Assembly (NCBI GenBank): GCA_022706765.1
Contig: JAKJBX010000010.1
Span: 1-64,000, forward strand
DNA from: Bacillota bacterium
Lineage (GTDB): Bacteria; Bacillota; Clostridia; Monoglobales; Firm-18
Length of the DNA: 64,000 bases
Direction: 5' to 3'
Notes under the pieces: generated by a model
Told to the model about the DNA's origin: nothing
Seen by the model: the letters and a program-made list of their open reading frames with translations, nothing else
Databases searched by the model: none
Shown here: in pieces, positions 1-8,114 of the stretch
Layout: every line of letters begins with the position of its first letter
How positions within the stretch are numbered: position 1 is the first letter of the stretch
Program-made: the position numbers and the translations under genes

Positions 1-796
1 CCGCCGTTGTGGCGGGTATCAAAGCATTCGGCAGCAGCAGCCGCACCATCGCAATCAGCGTAACGGTCAGGTCGACGCTTCCTGCCGGCATTGCCGCAAA
101 CGGCGTGTCCTTGTGCGGGATGAACGGTCCGATGCCCACCATTTCGGGCTGCAAGTCCTTTAAGAACAGAAGGTCCTCGGCAATGCTTTCGGTAGTCTGG
201 TACGGGGAGCCGACCATAAAGCCCGCGCCCACCTGAAAGCCGATGTCTTTTAACTGGTACAGGCACGCCTTACGTGACGACAGCCGCATGATTTTGGGAT
301 GCAGCTTTTGGTAATGCGCCCCGTCGGCGGTTTCGTGCCGCAAAAGGTAGCGGTCTGCGCCAGCGTCATAATAACGCTTGTAGGATTCATAAGGCTTTTC
401 GCCGACGGACAGCGTCAGCGCACAGTCGGGATAAGCGCTCTTGACCGCCTTGATAATGCTGACCAGCCTATCGTCGGTATAATAATTATCCTCACCGCCC
501 TGGAGCACAAAGGTGCGGTAATCAAGCGCATAGCCCGTGCGGCAGCATTCGAGGATCTCCTCCTCGGTGAGGCGGTAACGCTGGGCGTTTTTGTTGCTCC
601 GCCTGATGCCGCAGTAGAGACAGTCGTTTGTACAATGGCTCGTAAATTCAATCAGCCCCCGGGTGAACACCTGCTTGCCGTAGACACGCTCACACACCCC
701 TGCGGCAGACTTTATCAGCGCCTCACGCTTCTCGGGCGTCAGGTCATCAATGAAATCGGTCAATTCCTGTTTCGTCATATCTGCGATCTCTGTCAT
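1..796 (-). CDS. hydE: [FeFe]-hydrogenase maturase HydE (radical SAM), partial
   Basis: HydE is a radical SAM enzyme that helps build the dithiolate-bridged diiron part of the hydrogenase H-cluster in the cytoplasm. The reading frame begins MTEIADMTKQEL and runs off the left window edge after about 265 residues, so the C-terminal part is missing. The cluster motif CTNDCLYC (CX3CX2C) lies near residue 55 within LIEFTSHCTNDCLYCG, which is typical of HydE. The ATG at 796 has a GGAGGAAA ribosome binding site and overlaps the hydF stop as ATGA, so the two are translationally coupled. It is the distal visible gene of a TM1266-hydF-hydE operon. hydG is not in the window. Confidence 0.93.
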   Translation of the reverse strand, partial: MTEIADMTKQELTDFIDDLTPEKREALIKSAAGVCERVYGKQVFTRGLIEFTSHCTNDCLYCGIRRSNKNAQRYRLTEEEILECCRTGYALDYRTFVLQGGEDNYYTDDRLVSIIKAVKSAYPDCALTLSVGEKPYESYKRYYDAGADRYLLRHETADGAHYQKLHPKIMRLSSRKACLYQLKDIGFQVGAGFMVGSPYQTTESIAEDLLFLKDLQPEMVGIGPFIPHKDTPFAAMPAGSVDLTVTLIAMVRLLLPNALIPATTA

Positions 797-2022
797 CTGC
801 TTTCCTCCTCCCATACCGTGCTTGCCGAATGAAACGGCTCTAAGACCCTGCCCAAAATCCCTTGGACATAAGCGATTAGCACGCCGTAGTTCACAATGGG
901 GACCCCGTATTCGAGCGCCTTGTCTATGCGTTCTTTCATCTCCCTGCCGCCAATCATACAGGCGCCGCAGTGAACGATGAGCGCATATTTCTTCAAATCC
1001 TCGCCGAAAGAACAGCCGGACGAGTGCTCAAAACGCAGCGCCTTGCCCGTCAGCCCCCGCAGCCACCTCGGGATTTTGACCGTGCCGATGTCGTCAGACT
1101 GCTTATGATGCGTACAGCCCTCCGCCACCAGCACCGTGTCGCCGTCCTTTAAGTCTTTGATTTTTGCCGCGCCCCGTACCAGCTCGGGCAGATCGCCCTT
1201 ATACCTTGCAAATAAAATCGAAAAGGAGGTCAGCGGGATGTCCCCCGGCGTGTCGGCGGACACCTCGGCAAAGGCTTGGGAATCGGTAATGACGAGCCTT
1301 GGCTTGACGCCCAGTGAACCAAGCGTTTGGCGCAGCTCATGCTCCCTTGTTACCACGGCGATGGCGCCGCTGTCCAGCACGTCCCTGACGACCTGCTGCT
1401 GCGGCAGTATCAGCCTGCCCTTGGGCGCCGCACTGTCGATCGGTGTGACCAGCACGACCAAATCGCCCGGACTGATGATGTCGCCGACGATGCGAAAAGC
1501 ATTTTCTTCCTGCGGAACAGTGGCGGCAATCAGTTCTTTGAGCGCATTGACGCCGTCATTTGTCACCGCCGACACCGCTATCGCAGGGAGGCCGTAGGCT
1601 TTGGCGACCGCCGCAGCATCAATGCTTGCGGCGTCGCTTTTGTTGACGGCGATAATAAGCGGGATATGCTTAGCCTTGATTTTGTCGATGATCAGCGTGT
1701 CGGTATCGTCAACCCCTGCCTGTGCGTCGGCGACATACACCGCCGCATCGGTCTTGCCCAGGACTTCAAGCGTCTTGGCAATGCGCAGCTGCCCAAGCTC
1801 CGTCACATCGTCAAGCCCTGCCGTGTCAATCAGCTCACAAGGACCGAGCGGCAGGATCTCCATGGATTTATACACAGGGTCGGTGGTCGTGCCCCTGACC
1901 GGCGATACGATAGCGAGCGCCTGACCCGTTATGGCGTTGATGATGCTGGATTTTCCCGCATTGCTCTTGCCGAAAAAAGCAATATGTGTCCGCACGGCAC
2001 GGGGAGTATTATTGAGCGACAT
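793..2022 (-). CDS. hydF: [FeFe]-hydrogenase maturation GTPase HydF
   Basis: HydF is the GTPase scaffold on which the 2Fe precursor of the H-cluster is assembled and from which it is handed to apo-hydrogenase. The N-terminal TrmE-like GTPase domain shows FGKSNAGKSS (P-loop), GTTTDPV, DTAGL and NKSD. The C-terminal part carries the metal-binding residues CTHH and HCGAC, matching the family CxH...HCxxC pattern. The length (409 residues from ATG 2022) is normal. I chose 2022 over upstream in-frame ATGs because AAAGGA lies about 9 nt away; ATG 2031 would sit directly on that site. The gene lies between the TM1266-like regulator and hydE. Confidence 0.95.
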   Translation of the reverse strand: MSLNNTPRAVRTHIAFFGKSNAGKSSIINAITGQALAIVSPVRGTTTDPVYKSMEILPLGPCELIDTAGLDDVTELGQLRIAKTLEVLGKTDAAVYVADAQAGVDDTDTLIIDKIKAKHIPLIIAVNKSDAASIDAAAVAKAYGLPAIAVSAVTNDGVNALKELIAATVPQEENAFRIVGDIISPGDLVVLVTPIDSAAPKGRLILPQQQVVRDVLDSGAIAVVTREHELRQTLGSLGVKPRLVITDSQAFAEVSADTPGDIPLTSFSILFARYKGDLPELVRGAAKIKDLKDGDTVLVAEGCTHHKQSDDIGTVKIPRWLRGLTGKALRFEHSSGCSFGEDLKKYALIVHCGACMIGGREMKERIDKALEYGVPIVNYGVLIAYVQGILGRVLEPFHSASTVWEEESR

Positions 2023-2089
2023 GGTGTTCATCCTTTCTTTGTTCCGGGTAGGCATAGTGATTTCGCCTGCTTTGAAATCTCTTGCACAA

Positions 2090-2341
2090 TCAGAACGCTT
2101 TTTTTGAGATCGAGGTCTTGACGCTGACGTCGGAGATATTCCCCAGCTTGCCGGTAAGACTGTTGATTTCGTCAAGGCTTCCGATGACGACGATCGAAAT
2201 AACTGCCATGCCCTGCTCATGCATGGGGATGCCCATCCTGCCCGAGATGATGCCCTTAAAAGACGACACCACGTTGTTGAATTGCGTCTGGGACTCGTCG
2301 GGACTCTCTAAAATCGCACTGATCACCGCTACTCTTGTCAT
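2090..2341 (-). CDS. TM1266-family putative iron-only hydrogenase system regulator
   Basis: This 83-residue protein (start MTRVAVISAILESP) resembles the small ACT/NikR-like ferredoxin-fold proteins of the TM1266 family, which are commonly encoded beside [FeFe]-hydrogenase maturases. Visible features are the alternating beta/alpha pattern, the central GRMGIP and a C-terminal stretch of hydrophobic beta strand (MAVISIVVIGSLDEIN). AAGGAG lies 8 nt before ATG 2341. It is the first gene of the operon that continues into hydF and hydE. A regulatory role is the family annotation only; no DNA-binding motif is obvious. Confidence 0.85.
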   Translation of the reverse strand: MTRVAVISAILESPDESQTQFNNVVSSFKGIISGRMGIPMHEQGMAVISIVVIGSLDEINSLTGKLGNISDVSVKTSISKKAF

Positions 2342-2390
2342 ATTTAATGCTCCTTTTTCTCAAATATAAAAGTGCCTTACGTCACTTTTT

Positions 2391-2479
2391 GGTGCGCTGA
2401 CGCAAGCCTTTGCCAAGGAATGAATTAATTTTATTTATCTCATAGGAAATTCGAAAAATTTCCTATGAGATAAATAAAA
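2391..2479. repeat. Dispersed hairpin repeat, copy A
   Basis: On the plus strand the copy reads GGTGCGCTGACGCAAGCC, then TTTGCCAAGGAATGAATTAA, then a hairpin. The hairpin is perfect: arm 2429-2451, loop CGAAA (2452-2456), arm 2457-2479. The loop-proximal stem is AGGAAATT/AATTTCCT. On the other side of the core, AAAAGTG...CACTTTT can form a second small hairpin. This copy lies in the leader of the hyd operon, with its hairpin on the promoter side. Confidence 0.85.
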
Positions 2480-2501
2480 AGCCTTTCCCTTTGGAAAGAC
2501 T
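2476..2501 (-). terminator. Intrinsic terminator inside the hyd leader
   Basis: Read on the minus strand, AGTCTTTCC-AAAG-GGAAAGGCT forms a 9-bp stem followed by TTTTT and a further AT-rich stretch. It lies about 150 nt downstream of the sigma-A-type promoter at 2653-2681 and about 135 nt upstream of the first hyd gene. It could attenuate the operon or end a separate small RNA. Its U-run merges into the repeat A hairpin. Confidence 0.65.
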
Positions 2502-2646
2502 TTACAGGCTCTTTATGCGCAACAAAAATATGCCGCGTGCAAAAACACGTATAAATCCTTCCTTCCAAATCAGCCGGCGCTTTTTTGTCAGGTCATATGA
2601 TTGCATATGCTCAGATGTTACAAGAATACTCTCATAAAAATCTGAT
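2502..2646 (-). ncRNA. Candidate structured leader RNA or sRNA upstream of the hyd genes
   Basis: A transcript from the promoter at 2653-2681 would run about 145 nt before the terminator at 2476-2501. Local pairings are visible: TCAGAT with ATCTGA, CATATG-CAAT-CATATG, and CGTG with CACG. I checked by eye for T-box, SAM, TPP, FMN, SRP and 6S hallmarks and found no match. It may be an attenuating leader or an independent small RNA. The remaining 2342-2475 holds repeat A and the first gene's ribosome binding site. Confidence 0.4.
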
Positions 2647-2652
2647 ACCGGT

Positions 2653-2681
2653 ATTGTACCACATTGTGAAGTTTTTGTCAA
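2653..2681 (-). promoter_or_regulatory. Sigma-A-type promoter for the hyd leader
   Basis: On the minus strand TTGACA (2676-2681) and TACAAT (2653-2658) are separated by exactly 17 nt. Transcription would start near 2646 and run towards the TM1266-like gene. Confidence 0.75.
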
Positions 2682-2692
2682 TATAAAGACCG

Positions 2693-3505
2693 TTACTTTT
2701 TCATCTTGATATATGCCGTCACAGAATTCGGGTTGTCTTTGTTGCCGTGAGGCACTTTTTTGATCTCAAACAAGCCGATGGATTCCAAAAACGGCACCAT
2801 CTTTCTGTATCCGAAATTTCGTACGTCAAAGTCCGCATAACGCTTGGCAATGATATTGCCGACTTCGCTGACCGAAATATAACCGTCGTCGTCCGAGTTG
2901 TCATTGATCAGTGCGACAATGGTGCTGGTGATCGTTTTTTCGCTGGTCTGCGAGGTTTCCGCCGGTTCGGCTTTTTCGTTTGCCGGCGCTGCGGCTGTCT
3001 TTTGTGTGTTTTTGACCATTTCCTTATGCTCAGACTTAGCGGGCGGCGGTGTAGAGCCACCGTCGTCTGTCTTTAACAGTTTATCGACAAATTTAAACTC
3101 GTCGCAGGCGGCAACAAAAGCCCTCGGCGTTTGCTCCCGACCCATGCCGATGACGACCACTCCCGACTCCCTGAGCCTTGCGGCAAGCTTTGTGAAGTCG
3201 CTGTCGGACGACGCCAAACAAAAACCCTCGACGCTTTTAGAATACAAAATGTCCATCGCATCAATAATCATGGCGGAATCGGTGGCGTTTTTCCCTGAGG
3301 TATAGCTATATTGCTGCATCGGCGTGATGGAATATTCCAGCAGAATATCCTTCCATTTTTTCAAATGAGGCTTTGTCCAGTCGCCGTAAATACGCTTATA
3401 GGTCGCAACGCCCTTTTTAGATATTTCATCCAGTATGGTTTTCACATACTCTGATGAAAAATTGTCGCCGTCAATTAAAATGGCAAACCGCTTTTCCACA
3501 TTCAT
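2693..3505 (-). CDS. NYN-domain (LabA/DUF88) protein with C-terminal OST-HTH/LOTUS domain
   Basis: The N-terminal half is a PIN-like NYN nuclease fold. It shows the acidic motif LIDGDN near residue 10, a conserved ATDSAMIIDAMDIL helix and SSDSDF, which together make the usual metal-binding acidic set. A low-complexity Ala/Glu/Thr linker (about 150-185) leads to a C-terminal OST-HTH/LOTUS-like domain, which probably binds RNA. The likely role is a cytoplasmic RNase or RNA-binding protein with unknown target. I used ATG 3505 because GGGGAA lies about 8 nt upstream; ATG 3511 is too close to it. The gene stands alone, followed by the hyd promoter. Confidence 0.85.
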   Translation of the reverse strand: MNVEKRFAILIDGDNFSSEYVKTILDEISKKGVATYKRIYGDWTKPHLKKWKDILLEYSITPMQQYSYTSGKNATDSAMIIDAMDILYSKSVEGFCLASSDSDFTKLAARLRESGVVVIGMGREQTPRAFVAACDEFKFVDKLLKTDDGGSTPPPAKSEHKEMVKNTQKTAAAPANEKAEPAETSQTSEKTITSTIVALINDNSDDDGYISVSEVGNIIAKRYADFDVRNFGYRKMVPFLESIGLFEIKKVPHGNKDNPNSVTAYIKMKK

Positions 3506-3600
3506 ATCCATTTCCCCTTCCGCAGCAGGAAAACGCCATGCCGCTATCTACATTATACGCCATAATTTTGCAAATTACAATATCTTTGACGGCATTGTTG

Positions 3601-4413
3601 TCAACATCTTTCCTCGCATGGCAGTGATAACGCCCATATGACCTTTTTGCCAAGCTGCGCGGCGGCGTTGAAGTCTACCCCACCGGGCTTGCTGGCAAGG
3701 TCAATGAGCAGGGCGTTGTCGCCCAAACAGCCGAGCAGCTTTTCGTCGAACACCAAATGCGGAACGGTGTTAAAAACAATCGCCTGGTCGGCAAGGACGC
3801 TTTTTAAATCGTCGGTCATCACGCCCTTATAGCCGTATGCGGTGATCCACGCAAGGTCGGAATGCCGCCTTGCGCTAACCGTCACGTCCGCACCAAGGCT
3901 TTGCAGCGCTTTTGCCAACAGCTTGCCGATGCGCCCGAAGCCGCAGACCAGGCATTTACTGGCGTGAATGGTGACCGGCAACTCCTCCATCGCAATCTGC
4001 AATGCGCCCTCAACCGTGGGAATAGCATTCAAAACGGTCAGCTCCTCACGCTCGAAATAATCGGATATGTATATGTTATACACATGCGTAAGGTTGGTGA
4101 TTTTTTCGGACACCATGCCCGCAACGATGATTTGATTTTTGTTCATATGCTTCAAAAGCTCGGTGATCGTCAGCTCTGCTGCCGACATAGGCATATTAAC
4201 GGTTGTGCCGTCAAGGCTACACGGCAGCGGCAGGATGACAATGTCCGTGCCCGAGAGTGCATCGGCAATGTCCGCACAGCACCTGACAGTGCTAGAGAAC
4301 CCTTCGTTGCATCCAAAGCCGTATGCGGCAACATCGCAGCCGTACGATGATATGATATTTGCAACGGTGATCTGCCTCAAATCGCCGCCGCAAACCAAAA
4401 AGCGCTTATCCAA
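3601..4413 (-). CDS. dpaA: Dipicolinate synthase subunit A-like protein with aberrant C-terminus
   Basis: DpaA (SpoVFA) with DpaB makes dipicolinic acid in the mother cell during sporulation. The N-terminal domain has FLVCGGDLRQ and the NAD-binding domain has CLVCGFGRIGKLLAKAL. The late LIDLASKPGGVDF and WALSLP motifs are characteristic. Family members usually continue LPGKVAP plus about 20 residues; here the frame ends LPCEERC and stops, so the end is truncated or shifted. I use TTG 4413 because GGAGG lies exactly 8 nt upstream. No dpaB follows; the next gene is the NYN protein. Function in spore DPA synthesis is inferred and may be impaired. Confidence 0.82.
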   Translation of the reverse strand: MDKRFLVCGGDLRQITVANIISSYGCDVAAYGFGCNEGFSSTVRCCADIADALSGTDIVILPLPCSLDGTTVNMPMSAAELTITELLKHMNKNQIIVAGMVSEKITNLTHVYNIYISDYFEREELTVLNAIPTVEGALQIAMEELPVTIHASKCLVCGFGRIGKLLAKALQSLGADVTVSARRHSDLAWITAYGYKGVMTDDLKSVLADQAIVFNTVPHLVFDEKLLGCLGDNALLIDLASKPGGVDFNAAAQLGKKVIWALSLPCEERC

Positions 4414-4511
4414 TTCGGTGACCTCCAATAGTAATCTACTATATTCTATGAGGACGCGTTTTTATTGGTGCAACGAAGACGAAGGAATAACAAAACGCCT
4501 TCGGCGTTTTA

Positions 4512-4595
4512 GGTGCGCAACTGAAACCCTTTGCCAAGGAATGAATTAAATATTTTTGTATGAGCAGGAAATAAAAATTTCCTATCATATGAAAA
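4512..4595. repeat. Dispersed hairpin repeat, copy B
   Basis: The plus-strand core GGTGCGCAACTGAAAC plus CCTTTGCCAAGGAATGAATT is followed by a hairpin with a bulge: GTATGAGCAGGAAAT, loop AAAA, then ATTTCCTATCATATG. On the far side of the core, AAAACGCC-GAA-GGCGTTTT forms the second hairpin. It lies between dpaA and carD. Confidence 0.8.
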
Positions 4596-4619
4596 AAGCA
4601 TCCGCCCCGGCGGATGCTT
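4592..4619 (-). terminator. Intrinsic terminator after carD
   Basis: On the minus strand AAGCATCCGCC pairs with GGCGGATGCTT across a two-base loop, followed by a run of T. It sits 25 nt after the carD stop, so it ends the carD transcript ahead of repeat B. Confidence 0.85.
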
Positions 4620-4644
4620 GAAAGGTCTGTATGAGATGTTTTTT

Positions 4645-5139
4645 CTATAAACAGCTGCATTCCTCGTCGATGATTTCTTCAAGGGTGCGTTCAAGCTCGT
4701 CATGCAGGGCGACCTGCGCCAGCACAAGCTCGCTGATCAATATCTGCTTGGCGTTGCACAGCATTTTACGTTCGCTGGTCGAAAGCCCTTTGATTTTCTC
4801 GCGGATCATCAAAGACTTGACCACGTCCAAAACGTCCAAAATATCGCCGGTCTTGATCTTGGTCATGTTTTCACGGTAACGCTTGTTCCAGTTGTCATTC
4901 TCGTCTGACTTATGGCTTTTGAACCTGGTTAAGACCTCGCAGGCGGCGGTGCGGTCTATGATGTATCTGATGCCGATTTCTTCGGTACAGGTGATGGGGA
5001 TCATCACCTTCATATCACCGATCGGCATCCGCATAATATAGTATGACTGTTTTTGTTTCAGAAATTTTTTTTCCTCAATGGCTTCGATTATCCCCGCACC
5101 GTGCATAGGATAAACGATCTTGTCACCTATACTGAACAT
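4645..5139 (-). CDS. CarD/CdnL-family transcriptional regulator
   Basis: CarD-type proteins bind RNA polymerase beta through an N-terminal Tudor-like domain and affect open-complex stability. The N-terminal GDKIVYPMHGAGIIEAIEE is the hallmark of the CarD_CdnL_TRCF domain. The C-terminal half is helical and includes EVLTRF, NDNWNKRYREN and LSTSERKML, as in CdnL. The protein ends in CSCL, which is unusual but of unknown meaning. I start at ATG 5139 because GGGAGG lies 9 nt upstream; the preceding TTG is too close. It is followed by a strong terminator, so it is probably monocistronic. Confidence 0.9.
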   Translation of the reverse strand: MFSIGDKIVYPMHGAGIIEAIEEKKFLKQKQSYYIMRMPIGDMKVMIPITCTEEIGIRYIIDRTAACEVLTRFKSHKSDENDNWNKRYRENMTKIKTGDILDVLDVVKSLMIREKIKGLSTSERKMLCNAKQILISELVLAQVALHDELERTLEEIIDEECSCL

Positions 5140-5196
5140 CAAATATTACCTCCCGTAGAACTCATATGGTAATTATACCACTTTTTAAGAAAATTG

Positions 5197-6567
5197 TCAA
5201 AAAGATTTGTTAAAAAATCTTAAGGTATCCAGCAGATGCGACACCTTGTGGACAGTAACGCCCTGCGGCAGGTCCAGCTTTTTTTCGTTTGCGGACGGAA
5301 TGATGATGGTATCAAAGCCCAGCTTTGCGCCCTCTGCGATACGCTTTTCAATCGAGCCTACCGCCCTGACCTCACCGGTCAGCCCGATTTCCCCGATGGC
5401 GAGGACGTTGTTCGGAATAACGGCGTTCTTAAAGCTTGACGCAATCGCCAGCGCAATGCCGAGGTCTGCGGCAGGCTCGTCGATCCGGATGCCGCCCGTC
5501 ACGTTGACATAGGCGTCCTGGGTGGCAAGGTTTAGCCCGACACGCTTTTCGAGCACCGCAATCAGCAGCGACACACGGTTATAGTCCACACCCGTCGCCA
5601 TACGCCTCGGCGCAGGGAAGTTTGAACGTGAGACCAGCGCCTGCACCTCGACGAGCATGGGGCGCGTGCCTTCAAGCGCGCAGATGACGCAGGAGCCGCT
5701 GGCGTTTTCGGGTCTCCCCGAAAGCAGCATCAGCGACGGGTTTGTCACCTCGGCAAGTCCGCTGTCTGACATTTCAAACACACCGATTTCGTTCGTGGAG
5801 CCGAAGCGGTTTTTGACCGCCCGCAGGATGCGGTGCATCTGGTGGCGCTCGCCCTCAAAGTACAGCACGCAGTCGACCATATGCTCGAGCACCTTGGGAC
5901 CTGCAATGGCGCCCTCCTTGGTGACGTGACCGACGATAAAGACTGATATGGCGTTTTCCTTAGCGATGCGCATCAGCGTCTGCGTGACCTCCCTGACCTG
6001 GCTGACGCTGCCGGCGGCGGAGGTGATGCCGTCACTGCTGACCGTCTGGACAGAGTCGATGATCACCACCGACGGAGCGGTATCGCTGATTGCCTGACAG
6101 ATGCCGCCAAGCTCAGTTTCGGCAAGCAGCAGGATTTTGGGGTTGGTGACGCCCAGCCTGTCCGCACGCATTTTGATTTGCTTTGCCGATTCCTCGGCGG
6201 ATATGTATAGTATTCCCCCTTCCGCCGCAACTGTTTCACACATTTGCAAAAGGAGGGTGGATTTTCCGATGCCCGGGTCGCCTCCCACCAACACCATCGA
6301 GCCCCGCACAATGCCGCCGCCAAGGACTCTGTCAAGCTCGGCGATATGGGTTTTCCAGCGATGCTCGCCGCCGAGCGTGATGTCTTTTAACGGACGTGGC
6401 GCAGCGTTTTTTTTGCCAAGTCCTGCCGCCGCAAGGCTTTTGTTGCTCTCCGGTTTGACGGTTTCTTCGACCATGGTGTTCCACGAGCTGCATGCCGGAC
6501 ACTTGCCCAGCCACTTAGGGGACTCGTATCCGCACTCGCTGCAAAAGAACACAGTTTTTACCTTCAT
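5197..6567 (-). CDS. radA: DNA repair protein RadA (Sms)
   Basis: RadA is a RecA-like, DnaB-type helicase that drives branch migration in recombinational repair. The N-terminal zinc finger is CSECGYESPKWLGKCPAC. The ATPase core follows with GGDPGIGKSTLL (Walker A), VVIIDSVQT (Walker B) and the RadA-specific KNRFGSTNEIG, then a C-terminal Lon-like domain. The length (456 residues from ATG 6567) is normal. In-frame GTG 6576 and ATG 6573 also exist, but AAGGTG suits ATG 6567 better. It follows the usual clostridial arrangement near carD. Confidence 0.96.
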   Translation of the reverse strand: MKVKTVFFCSECGYESPKWLGKCPACSSWNTMVEETVKPESNKSLAAAGLGKKNAAPRPLKDITLGGEHRWKTHIAELDRVLGGGIVRGSMVLVGGDPGIGKSTLLLQMCETVAAEGGILYISAEESAKQIKMRADRLGVTNPKILLLAETELGGICQAISDTAPSVVIIDSVQTVSSDGITSAAGSVSQVREVTQTLMRIAKENAISVFIVGHVTKEGAIAGPKVLEHMVDCVLYFEGERHQMHRILRAVKNRFGSTNEIGVFEMSDSGLAEVTNPSLMLLSGRPENASGSCVICALEGTRPMLVEVQALVSRSNFPAPRRMATGVDYNRVSLLIAVLEKRVGLNLATQDAYVNVTGGIRIDEPAADLGIALAIASSFKNAVIPNNVLAIGEIGLTGEVRAVGSIEKRIAEGAKLGFDTIIIPSANEKKLDLPQGVTVHKVSHLLDTLRFFNKSF

Positions 6568-6642
6568 ATACATCACCTTACATCTATATTACAACAAAAT
6601 TACAAGTTTGTCCACTGTTTACTTTTGACAACGGGTGTGGTA

Positions 6643-6723
6643 TACTTTTTATGGCAATGGGGGTATACCCCCATTGCCATAAAAAGTAATTCATTCATTA
6701 GCAAAGGCTTATGTCAGCGCACC
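6643..6723. repeat. Dispersed hairpin repeat, copy C, with a 46-bp perfect palindrome
   Basis: Positions 6643-6665 and 6666-6688 are perfectly complementary (23 bp, no loop), starting TACTTTTTATGGCAATGG. Unlike the other copies the stem lacks AGGAAAT. The conserved core follows: ATTCATTCATTAGCAAAGGC and then TTATGTCAGCGCACC. Next comes ACGC-TTTG-GCGT, the second hairpin. The copy lies between the divergent radA and ung genes. Confidence 0.82.
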
Positions 6724-6765
6724 CACAACAACTAAAACGCTTTGGCGTAAATTGAGGTGATTTTT

Positions 6766-7434
6766 ATGGTTTGCTTCGGAAACGCATGGGACGAAATTTT
6801 GAAGGATGAATTCTGCAAGGAGTATTATCAAAGGCTCCGGCAGTTTTTGAAGACGGAATATCGCAGCAATACGGTTTATCCGGACATGCACAACATATTC
6901 AATGCGCTCAAAGCCACCTCGTACGGCGATGTCAAGGCGGTGATTTTAGGGCAGGACCCCTATCACAGCCCCAATCAGGCGCACGGCATGGCTTTTTCCG
7001 TCCAGGACGGCACGCCGCAGCCTCCGTCACTGGTGAACATCTTAAAGGAATTGCACGACGACCTCGGCACAGACATCCCGACGAGCGGCAACCTGTCGCC
7101 GTGGGCGGCGCAAGGCGTGCTACTGCTTAATGCGGTGCTGACTGTCCGGCGGGGACAGCCGCTGTCGCACAGCAAGCAGGGGTGGGAGGTCTTTACCGAC
7201 TGCGTCATTTCGCACCTGAACGGGCGTGAAGCGCCGATGGTGTTTTTACTGTGGGGGCGGCCCGCACGGGAAAAGCAGTCGCTGATTACAAACCCCAATC
7301 ACCTCGTGCTGACCGCACCGCACCCCAGCCCCCTTTCGGCGTACAGCGGCTTTTTCGGATGCAGGCATTTTTCCAAAACCAATGACTTCCTGATAAAAAA
7401 CAACACAGCCCCCATTGATTGGAGGCTGGCATAG
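6766..7434 (+). CDS. ung: Uracil-DNA glycosylase (family 1)
   Basis: UNG removes uracil from DNA at the start of base excision repair. The catalytic motif GQDPYHSPNQAHG with the general-base Asp lies near residue 65, the Ser/Pro loop PPSL follows, and the C-terminal catalytic loop APHPSPLSAYSGF contains the conserved His. The length (222 residues) matches the family. I start at ATG 6766 because GAGGTG lies about 8 nt upstream. It is divergent from radA with repeat C between them. Confidence 0.97.
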   Translation: MVCFGNAWDEILKDEFCKEYYQRLRQFLKTEYRSNTVYPDMHNIFNALKATSYGDVKAVILGQDPYHSPNQAHGMAFSVQDGTPQPPSLVNILKELHDDLGTDIPTSGNLSPWAAQGVLLLNAVLTVRRGQPLSHSKQGWEVFTDCVISHLNGREAPMVFLLWGRPAREKQSLITNPNHLVLTAPHPSPLSAYSGFFGCRHFSKTNDFLIKNNTAPIDWRLA

Positions 7435-7489
7435 GCATGAAAGATTATGCCGAGGCAATCACTTTATGATTTAGATTATTGAATGCTTA

Positions 7490-8080
7490 TTAGCGGCATT
7501 TTCGTTTTCTAAATATCAATATATAATACAAAACAATAAAAACAGCAGCACAAATAACAACACTACAAACTACATATATTTGATTATTTGATATATTTTG
7601 CGGAGCAGAAGTAGTTGCTGCCGCAGGAATTTGAGCGTTTATTTTTGACAACCTTTCGACTTCTGCCCGTTCAAAGGCCCCGTCGTTTAGGTAGGTTTGC
7701 ATACGTTCCTCCTGCCCTCCGCCTGACTTATCTAAAATTTTGAGCGTTCTTGCGTCTATGCTTGTGGTGTGAAACGCAGTAAGAGGATTGTTTTCATCAT
7801 AGTATCCGAAAAGATATGTTTCTCCCTTTTTTATAGAAAATTTGCCGAGTGTGATAACCTCATTATATGACAGCTCTTTGCCAATTTCCACATCACCTTT
7901 GACTTTTTGCGTTGGCATGACGGTAATACTTTTATCGGCGTTATACGATACCGCTTCACCAAAAAAGACTAAGGCTTTATCAGAGCCAAGCAAAGACTCG
8001 GGTATATCCCCTGCAAAAGCGGTCATTGCATATGAAAATATTACGCCAATTGTTATAATAGCGCAAATTAGTTTTTTCAT
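7490..8080 (-). CDS. Secreted, membrane-anchored protein of unknown function
   Basis: I do not recognise the family. The 196 residues begin with a clear signal peptide (MKKLICAIITIGVIFSYA... cut after TAFAG). An extracytoplasmic domain of about 130 residues follows, rich in beta-strand-like segments (KALVFFGEAVSY, KGETYLFGYYDEN). After a linker comes a C-terminal transmembrane helix (about 165-188) ending in the basic tail FRKRKCR. The topology resembles small surface or sortase-like anchored proteins, but no LPXTG is visible. It stands next to the MITE-like element and convergently to ung. Confidence 0.6.
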   Translation of the reverse strand: MKKLICAIITIGVIFSYAMTAFAGDIPESLLGSDKALVFFGEAVSYNADKSITVMPTQKVKGDVEIGKELSYNEVITLGKFSIKKGETYLFGYYDENNPLTAFHTTSIDARTLKILDKSGGGQEERMQTYLNDGAFERAEVERLSKINAQIPAAATTSAPQNISNNQIYVVCSVVICAAVFIVLYYILIFRKRKCR

Positions 8081-8114
8081 TTTGTCACCTCGGCTTTCAT
8101 ATGTATTTTTACAT

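Noticed and set aside
299-832. Long plus-strand frame opposite hydE
   Set aside because: It is the complement of the hydE frame, has no ribosome binding site and no recognisable domain. Many similar antisense frames (for example 1327-2121, 3862-4350, 37651-38358, 53928-54617, 54848-55660, 58389-59090) are shadows of GC-rich genes.
2502-2646. SRP RNA or 6S RNA in the hyd leader
   Set aside because: A GGAAGGAAGG stretch recalls SRP RNA, but the conserved loop and flanking helices are missing, and the ends do not pair as in 6S RNA.
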